Shown: positions 58,986 through 64,000 of the stretch, in pieces
How positions within the stretch are numbered: position 1 is the first letter of the stretch
How the letters are laid out: every line of letters begins with the position of its first letter
Assembly: GCF_900091845.1 (NCBI RefSeq)
Contig: NZ_FMCI01000044.1
Coordinates: 87,633 to 151,632, forward strand
Direction: 5' to 3'
Source: Streptomyces sp. SolWspMP-5a-2
GTDB taxonomy: Bacteria; Actinomycetota; Actinomycetes; Streptomycetales; Streptomycetaceae
DNA: 64,000 nt
The notes under the pieces: generated by a model
The model's database searches: none
What the model was told of the DNA's origin: nothing
Seen by the model: only the letters and a program-made list of their open reading frames with translations
Translations under genes and position numbers: made by a program

Positions 58986-59983
58986 CGGATGCCTGCCTTG
59001 CGTGACAACGAGTCGAGCGCGACCGCCGCGACGATGATCGATCCGGTGACCAGTTGCTGCCAGGCGAAGGGCAGCCCCACCAGGACCAGGATGTTGGCGA
59101 CGACGGAGACGAAGATGACGCCGATCATCGTGCGCTGCACGCTTCCCCGGCCGCCGAAGAGGCTGTTGCCGCCGACGATGACGGCCGCGAGGGCGGAGAA
59201 GTCGTATCCGTTGGACATGGTGGCGACGGCGGTGCTGGAGATGCTCGCCAGGACGAACCCGGCGGCGGCGCAGCACAGGGAGGAGACCACGAACGCGCCG
59301 GTCACCGTCCAGCCGCCGCGCACCCCGGCCAGCCGGGCGGCCGCGCGGTTGGCGCCGAGGGACTTCAGGGAGAAGCCGAAGACCGTCCGGGAGAGCAGGA
59401 ACCAGCCGGCCACCGCCACCACCACCAGCGAGACGGCGACCAGCGGGAAGGGTCCCAGCCTGGTGTGGCCGAAGCGGTCGACCAGGCCGCCCGAGCTGCC
59501 GTAGTAGATCGTTCCGCTGGTGACGAGGGACAGCACCCCGAGCGAGGCGCCGCCGGTGGCGAGGGTGACGACGACCGCGTTGGCCCGCAGCACCCCGACG
59601 GCCAGGCCGTTGGTGAGGCCGACCAGGACGCACAGGGCGATCCCGCAGAGGATGCCGAGCGGCAGGTCGTCCGCGCCCAGGCTGAGCATCGTGACGCCGG
59701 CGATCGCCACCTGGGAGACCACGGACAGGTCGATGTAGTTGGCGCTGATGACCACGAAGGTCATGCCCACGGCGACGATGCCGACGGGGGCGGCGCGGTG
59801 GAAGATGTCCACCACGTTGGCCGTCGAGGCGAAGCCGTTCACGGCGACGGCGGCGAGGACGATCGTCGCCGCGGTGACGATGAAGATGCCGTACTCGCTG
59901 AGCACCGTGAGGGCGGCGGGCGGGGCGGTGCGGGCCTGGGCCACGGGGGGTGGCGGGGCCGGTGTCAGATGCTGCGTGCTCAT
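58982..59983 (-). CDS. second RbsC-like sugar ABC permease
   Basis: 333 residues from ATG 59983 in an ATGA overlap with the ATPase gene. It has the same family layout as the first permease (GMTFVVISANYIDLSVVSQV, VVTLATGGASLGVLSLVTSG, SLGANRAAARLAGVRGG). Two dissimilar permeases imply a heterodimeric channel. Confidence 0.9.
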   Translation of the reverse strand: MSTQHLTPAPPPPVAQARTAPPAALTVLSEYGIFIVTAATIVLAAVAVNGFASTANVVDIFHRAAPVGIVAVGMTFVVISANYIDLSVVSQVAIAGVTMLSLGADDLPLGILCGIALCVLVGLTNGLAVGVLRANAVVVTLATGGASLGVLSLVTSGTIYYGSSGGLVDRFGHTRLGPFPLVAVSLVVVAVAGWFLLSRTVFGFSLKSLGANRAAARLAGVRGGWTVTGAFVVSSLCCAAAGFVLASISSTAVATMSNGYDFSALAAVIVGGNSLFGGRGSVQRTMIGVIFVSVVANILVLVGLPFAWQQLVTGSIIVAAVALDSLSRKAGIR

Positions 59984-61500
59984 ACGATCTGTTCCTCCTT
60001 TCCTGCGGCGAGTCTCATGACCGCGCTCTCGGTGGCGTCCTGGGAGCCGAGGGTGCCCACCACCCGCCCGTCCCGGACGACGTGCACGGTGTCCGACAGG
60101 TCGAGCAGTTCGGGCAGGTCCGAGCTGACCAGCAGCACGGCGGCGCCGTCGTCGGCGAGTTCGCGGACGAGTTGGTGGATCTCCGCCTTGGCGCCGACGT
60201 CGACACCGCGGGTGGGTTCGTCCAGCACGACCAGCCGGGGCGATCCGGCCAGCCACTTGCCGATGACGATCTTCTGCTGGTTGCCGCCGCTGAACTGTCC
60301 GGCCTCGTGGCGCGGCCGGGGCGGCTGGAGGCCGACCCGCCCAATCACGTCCTGGGCGAGGGAGGCCATCGCGGCGTGCCGCATGACGCCGAGCCGGTTG
60401 AGGCGGCCGCGGGACGGCAGGGCGATGTTGTCGGCGACGGTCATGCCGAGGGCCAGGCCCTCCGCGCGCCGTTCCTCGGGGACGTACGCGACGCCGAGGC
60501 GTACCGCGCGGGCGTACGAGCGCAGGGGCGTCCACTCCTGGTCGCCGGTGCGCAGTTCGACCGTGCCCGAGGTGCGGGGGTCGGCGCCGACGACCGCGCG
60601 GACGATCTCCGAGCGTCCGGAGCCGACCAGGCCGCCGAGCCCGACGATCTGTCCGGCGCGCACCTCCAGGTCCACGTGGCGGACCTTGGCCGCCGACACG
60701 TCCCGGGCGCGCAGGACCACCTCTCCCGGTGCGCGCTCGCGGCGCTCGGTGCGCAGGTCCTTGGCGAGTTCCCGGCCGACCATCAGGTCGACGAGTTCGT
60801 CGCCGGTGATGTCGGCGAGGTCGGGCCGGGCGACGAGGTGTCCGTCGCGCAGCACGGTCGCGCTCTCGCACAGCTCGAAGATCTCCGGGATCCGGTGCGA
60901 GATGTAGAGGATGGCGATGCCCTGGTCGGAGAGGCGGCCGAGGAGTCCGAGGAGGTGGCTGGTCTCGCTCGGGGTGAGGGTCGCGGTCGGTTCGTCGAGG
61001 ATGAGGACCCGGGGGCGGCGGGCGACCGCGCGGGCGATCTCCACGAACTGGCGGGCGGCGACGGACAGTCGGCCGACCGGTTCGGAGAGGTCGAGGTCCA
61101 CGCCGATCTCGGCGAGGGCGGCGCGGGCGTGCTCGCGCTGTTCGCGCCTGCGCACGAACCCGTACCGGGTGGGGCAGTTGCCGAGGTCGATGTTCTCGGC
61201 GACGCTGAGTTCGGGCACCAGGCTCAGTTCCTGATGGACCAGGGCGATGCCCGCGTCGAGTGCGGCGGTGGCGCCGCGCCCGACCGGCTGCCCGTCGATG
61301 AGCACCTCGCCGCTGTCGGGGGCGAGGATCCCGGCGACGATCCGCATGAGGGTGGACTTGCCGGCGCCGTTCTCCCCGACGACCGCGTGCCGCTCGCCGG
61401 GGCGCAGCGCGAGGGCGACGTCGTGGAGGGCGACGACACCCCCGAACCGCTTCTGCACTCCTCTGACGTCGAGGATGTGCCCTGTCGTGTCGACAGTCAT
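59980..61500 (-). CDS. RbsA-like double-domain ABC ATPase
   Basis: 506 residues from ATG 61500. The first ABC domain has Walker A GENGAGKST at 42-50, LSVAARQFVEIARAVARRPR and Walker B VLILDEPTATLTPSE. The second has the typical degenerate GLVGSGRSE, the signature FSGGNQQK and VVLDEPTRGVDVGAKAEIHQ. This tandem arrangement defines carbohydrate-uptake ATPases of the RbsA/XylG type. Confidence 0.93.
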   Translation of the reverse strand: MTVDTTGHILDVRGVQKRFGGVVALHDVALALRPGERHAVVGENGAGKSTLMRIVAGILAPDSGEVLIDGQPVGRGATAALDAGIALVHQELSLVPELSVAENIDLGNCPTRYGFVRRREQREHARAALAEIGVDLDLSEPVGRLSVAARQFVEIARAVARRPRVLILDEPTATLTPSETSHLLGLLGRLSDQGIAILYISHRIPEIFELCESATVLRDGHLVARPDLADITGDELVDLMVGRELAKDLRTERRERAPGEVVLRARDVSAAKVRHVDLEVRAGQIVGLGGLVGSGRSEIVRAVVGADPRTSGTVELRTGDQEWTPLRSYARAVRLGVAYVPEERRAEGLALGMTVADNIALPSRGRLNRLGVMRHAAMASLAQDVIGRVGLQPPRPRHEAGQFSGGNQQKIVIGKWLAGSPRLVVLDEPTRGVDVGAKAEIHQLVRELADDGAAVLLVSSDLPELLDLSDTVHVVRDGRVVGTLGSQDATESAVMRLAAGKEEQIV

Positions 61501-61514
61501 CGCTCCAGCTCCGT

Positions 61515-62294
61515 TCAGTGCAGCAGTTGCCCACCGGTGACGTTCAACGTCGCACCGGTGATGTTGCGCGCCGCGTCGGAGAGCAGGAAGGCGACGGCGT
61601 TGCCGATGTCCTCCGGCTCCTGCGGCCGGCCCAGCGGGATCGGGGCCACGGCGTCCCGCCAGGCCTCTTCCCGGGTGATGCCGAGGTCCTCGGCGGTGCG
61701 GGCGAGCATCGGCTCCCACAGCGGGGTGCGGACGACGCCGGGCAGAACGGCGTTGACGGTGATCCCGGCGGACGCGAACTCGACGGCCAGCGACTGGGTC
61801 AGGCCGATCACGCCGAACTTGCTCGCGCAGTAGTGGCTGAAGAGGGGGATGCCCTGCACCCCGACGAAGGACGAGGTGGAGACGATCCGGCCGGAGCCGC
61901 GCTCCAGCATGTGGTCGATGACGGCCTTGATGCTGTGGAAGACGCCGGTGAGGTTGACCGAGAGCATCGTGTTCCACTGCTCCGGTTCCATGTCCTGGAA
62001 GCGGACCCGGCCGGAGATCCCGGCGTTGTTCACCAGGCCGTCGATGCCGCCCATGTCGGCGACGACCGCCTGGGCGACGGCGTTGCTGGACTCGGCGCTG
62101 GTCACGTCGTGCTGGTAGCCGGTGGCCCGGCCGCCCGCCTCGGTGATGGCCGCGGCCACCTGCCGGGCGTTGTCGGGGTTCAGGTCCGTCACCGCGACCC
62201 GTGCGCCGAGGGCGCCGACGGTCTGGGCGATTCCGGCCCCGATTCCGGAACCGCCTCCGGTGACCATGACGACCTTGTTGTCCAGGTTGAGCAT
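61515..62294 (-). CDS. short-chain dehydrogenase/reductase
   Basis: 259 residues from ATG 62294. TGGGSGIGAGIA cofactor motif, NNAGISG, catalytic Ser in SGRIVSTSSFVGVQ and Tyr/Lys in HYCASKFGV. The Asp in VAVTDLNPDNA points to NAD(H). It heads the operon and probably oxidises the imported substrate before the aldehyde dehydrogenase step. An operator-like dyad lies 20 bp upstream. Confidence 0.92.
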   Translation of the reverse strand: MLNLDNKVVMVTGGGSGIGAGIAQTVGALGARVAVTDLNPDNARQVAAAITEAGGRATGYQHDVTSAESSNAVAQAVVADMGGIDGLVNNAGISGRVRFQDMEPEQWNTMLSVNLTGVFHSIKAVIDHMLERGSGRIVSTSSFVGVQGIPLFSHYCASKFGVIGLTQSLAVEFASAGITVNAVLPGVVRTPLWEPMLARTAEDLGITREEAWRDAVAPIPLGRPQEPEDIGNAVAFLLSDAARNITGATLNVTGGQLLH

Positions 62295-62313
62295 CGGGAT
62301 CCTCCTTGATCCG

Positions 62314-62330
62314 GTGTGAACCGTTCACAC
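62314..62330. promoter_or_regulatory. GTGTGAAC-C-GTTCACAC dyad, probable operator
   Basis: A perfect 8-bp inverted repeat with one central base, directly upstream of the SDR start. The GTTCA core recurs upstream of the XRE-cupin gene, suggesting a common regulator. Confidence 0.6.
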
Positions 62331-62460
62331 GGTGCCCCAGCACCGCAGGTTTGTAAAGTGTCAGTTAACAATCGACGGAATTCGTGATGTGAAAGGGAAC
62401 GTCCCTGGTGGAACGGCCGTGATGGAACGGCCCTTCACACCGCCCCGCACGGTCCTGCGG

Positions 62461-63144
62461 TCAGTGCGGACCGTGGCCGCGCTCGGAGTGCGGCCCGGTG
62501 TTCCCGGCGCCGTCGGCCCGGTCCCTGACGAACCAGACGGCCCGCACGACCGAGCCGGTGTCGTTGGAGAACCGGTGCGGGGTGCTCGAATCGAAATTGA
62601 TTGCGTCCCCGGGCTTGAGCAGGGATTTCTCAAATCCGACCTCGACGGTGAGCGATCCCTCGATGATCACTCCGTACTCCCAGCCCTGATGCCGGATGAA
62701 ACTCCCGTCGTCGCTCGAATTCGCGCCCGGCGGATAGCGGACCTCCAGGAATTCGCAGTCCTCCGACGGCCTGGCGGTCAGCCGGTGCCACTGGAGGCCG
62801 CTGCCCATGGTGATGACGGGCCGCTGGCTCCGCCGCTGCACGATCCCCGAGGCGACCAGCGGCTCCGCACCGTCTAAGGCCGCCTCGGAGAGGTCGGTGA
62901 CCGTGTCCTGCGGCCCGTCGAAGACGCTGTCCATCGGGACCCCCAGCTCGGCCGCCACGGTGTACAGCACCGGGACGCTGAACGAGGAGAGGCCGCGCTC
63001 GACCTGCGAGATGTGGCTCGCCGACACGTTCACCCGGCGGGCCAGCTCGCGCACGCTCAGCCCCGCCGCGCGGCGGGCCTCGCGTATCCGCGGCCCGATC
63101 CCGCCGCCGGAGGTCCTGTCCTCGTACGGTTCGGCTTCGCTCAC
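62461..63144 (-). CDS. XRE-cupin transcriptional regulator
   Basis: 227 residues from GTG 63144. A Cro/CI HTH at about 18-75 (IREARRAAGLSVRELARRVN, VSASHISQVERGLSS) is followed by a cupin domain (FLEVRYPPGANSSDDGSFIR, HQGWEYGVIIEGSLTVEVGF, PHRFSNDTG). Such proteins sense a small metabolite in the cupin and repress catabolic genes. Its own leader and the SDR operon leader carry related GTTCA dyads. Confidence 0.92.
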   Translation of the reverse strand: MSEAEPYEDRTSGGGIGPRIREARRAAGLSVRELARRVNVSASHISQVERGLSSFSVPVLYTVAAELGVPMDSVFDGPQDTVTDLSEAALDGAEPLVASGIVQRRSQRPVITMGSGLQWHRLTARPSEDCEFLEVRYPPGANSSDDGSFIRHQGWEYGVIIEGSLTVEVGFEKSLLKPGDAINFDSSTPHRFSNDTGSVVRAVWFVRDRADGAGNTGPHSERGHGPH

Positions 63145-63158
63145 CGTTCACTCCTCGC

Positions 63159-63194
63159 ACTCAAGAACGTTCACTGTCACTGAACAGCTTGAGT
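63159..63194. promoter_or_regulatory. nested inverted repeats upstream of XRE-cupin gene
   Basis: Outer arms ACTCAAG (63159-63165) and CTTGAGT (63188-63194) enclose inner arms GTTCA (63169-63173) and TGAAC (63181-63185). Likely an autoregulatory operator. Confidence 0.55.
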
Positions 63195-63234
63195 GTCAGT
63201 CAGCGACCGGGCGAGGTCAAGACCCGTGACACGT

Positions 63235-64000
63235 TCAGGCGAGCAGGCGCAGGGGTTCCTCCACCGCCGCCACCAGCGCGGCCATCCAGCGGGCCGCGAG
63301 CAGTCCGTCCACGGCCCGGTGGTCGGCCGAGAGCACCAGCGTCATCCGGGTGCGGACGCGCACCTCGCCGTCCTCGACGACGGGCTCCTGACGCCCGGCG
63401 CCGACGGCGAGGATCGCGGACTGCGGCGGGTTGATGATGGCGCTGAACTCCTCCACCCCGTGCATGCCCAGATTGCTGACGGTGATCGTGCCGCCCTCCA
63501 GGTCGCGCTGGGCCAGCCGCCCGCTGTCGGCCGCGTCGGCGAACCCGCGCACGGCGGCGGCGACCGTCCCGGGCGAGCTGCGCCCCACGTCGCGGACGAC
63601 CGGCGTCACCAGGCCCCGTTCGGCGGCGATGGCGACCCCGACATCGATCGTCCCGAAGCGGCGCATGCCGTCCTCGGTCCAGACGACGTTGGCCTCCGGC
63701 ACCTGCTGGTAGGCGACCGCCACCGCCTTGATCAGCAGGTCGTTGACGGACACCCGGTGCGGCGCGACCTCGTTGAGCCGGGCCCGCAGGTCGAGGAGCG
63801 CGTCCAGGGTCGCGGTCCTGCGCAGGTAGAAGTGCGGGACCGTCTGCTTGCTGGCGGTGAGCCGGGAGGCGATGGCCCGGCGGATCCGCGAGTGCGGAAC
63901 CAGCTCGGGATCCACAGCCCCGCCCCCGACCGGCCCCGCGGGTACGGGCACGGCGGGCGCAGGTGCCGGCGCGGGGGCGGGTGTCGGCGTGGGGGCGGCG
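63235..64000 (-). CDS. 2-oxoacid dehydrogenase E2 subunit, N-terminus cut by window edge
   Basis: The visible part includes a Pro/Ala linker, a peripheral-subunit binding/core boundary (VPHSRIRRAIASRLTASKQT) and the acyltransferase core ending with DHRAVDGLLAARWM, the catalytic DHRxxDG motif. NLGMHGVEEFSAIINPPQSA is the other typical core segment. It transfers acyl groups in pyruvate- or acetoin-type complexes. The lipoyl domain lies beyond 64000, and E1 genes, if linked, are not visible. Confidence 0.9.
   Translation of the reverse strand, partial: AAPTPTPAPAPAPAPAVPVPAGPVGGGAVDPELVPHSRIRRAIASRLTASKQTVPHFYLRRTATLDALLDLRARLNEVAPHRVSVNDLLIKAVAVAYQQVPEANVVWTEDGMRRFGTIDVGVAIAAERGLVTPVVRDVGRSSPGTVAAAVRGFADAADSGRLAQRDLEGGTITVSNLGMHGVEEFSAIINPPQSAILAVGAGRQEPVVEDGEVRVRTRMTLVLSADHRAVDGLLAARWMAALVAAVEEPLRLLA

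Overview
The window is very GC-rich, uses GTG and TTG starts freely, and chains its genes with 4-base ATGA/GTGA overlaps. The chromosomal genes (purB, MocR, SbcCD, Lrp, PhoD, DUF6493) look like those of Streptomyces, so a Streptomyces or close relative is the most likely source. The window falls into two unlike halves.

Bases 1 to about 28,940 look like one arm of an integrated mobile element (an actinomycete integrative element, integrated plasmid or phage-plasmid). About 47 small genes lie almost all on the minus strand and mostly overlap. The block starts at the right with an XRE regulator and an ECF-like sigma factor. Going left it continues with zinc-ribbon proteins, two related HTH/HNH-like proteins, a WhiB-like protein, a winged-helix replication-initiator-like protein, many orphan proteins, a DEDDh exonuclease, a small kinase, a UDP-sugar 6-dehydrogenase, a 52-residue membrane peptide, a hyaluronan-synthase-like glycosyltransferase and a DUF2637 membrane protein cut by the window edge. 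Plus-strand exceptions are a small HTH protein beside a nested palindrome, a secreted DUF3761 protein, and a regulator plus membrane/coiled-coil gene at the right end. No integrase, transfer ATPase or tRNA att site is visible; these would have to lie left of base 1.

Bases 29,129 to 64,000 are ordinary chromosome. They hold purB-mug; a ROK regulator facing a GntR/UTRA regulator; an alpha/beta hydrolase facing an EamA exporter that is divergent from a MocR regulator; a 181-bp inverted-repeat (MITE-like) element between MocR and a SnoaL-like gene; a Tat-exported PhoD phosphatase; a SWIM/DUF6493 pair; an ACT-GNAT acetyltransferase; a PLP gamma-synthase/lyase divergent from an Lrp regulator; a DUF885 protein; an Imm21 protein; and sbcDC.

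The last 10 kb is a catabolic operon read leftward (SDR, RbsA-like ATPase, two permeases, sugar-binding lipoprotein, M24 hydrolase, aldehyde dehydrogenase) next to an XRE-cupin regulator and a truncated 2-oxoacid dehydrogenase E2 gene. The most interesting items are the element-borne HAS-like polysaccharide module, the nested palindromes at both ends of the accessory block, two probable frameshifted small genes, the MITE whose ends supply both flanking stop codons, and the M24 protein lacking a canonical metal ligand.
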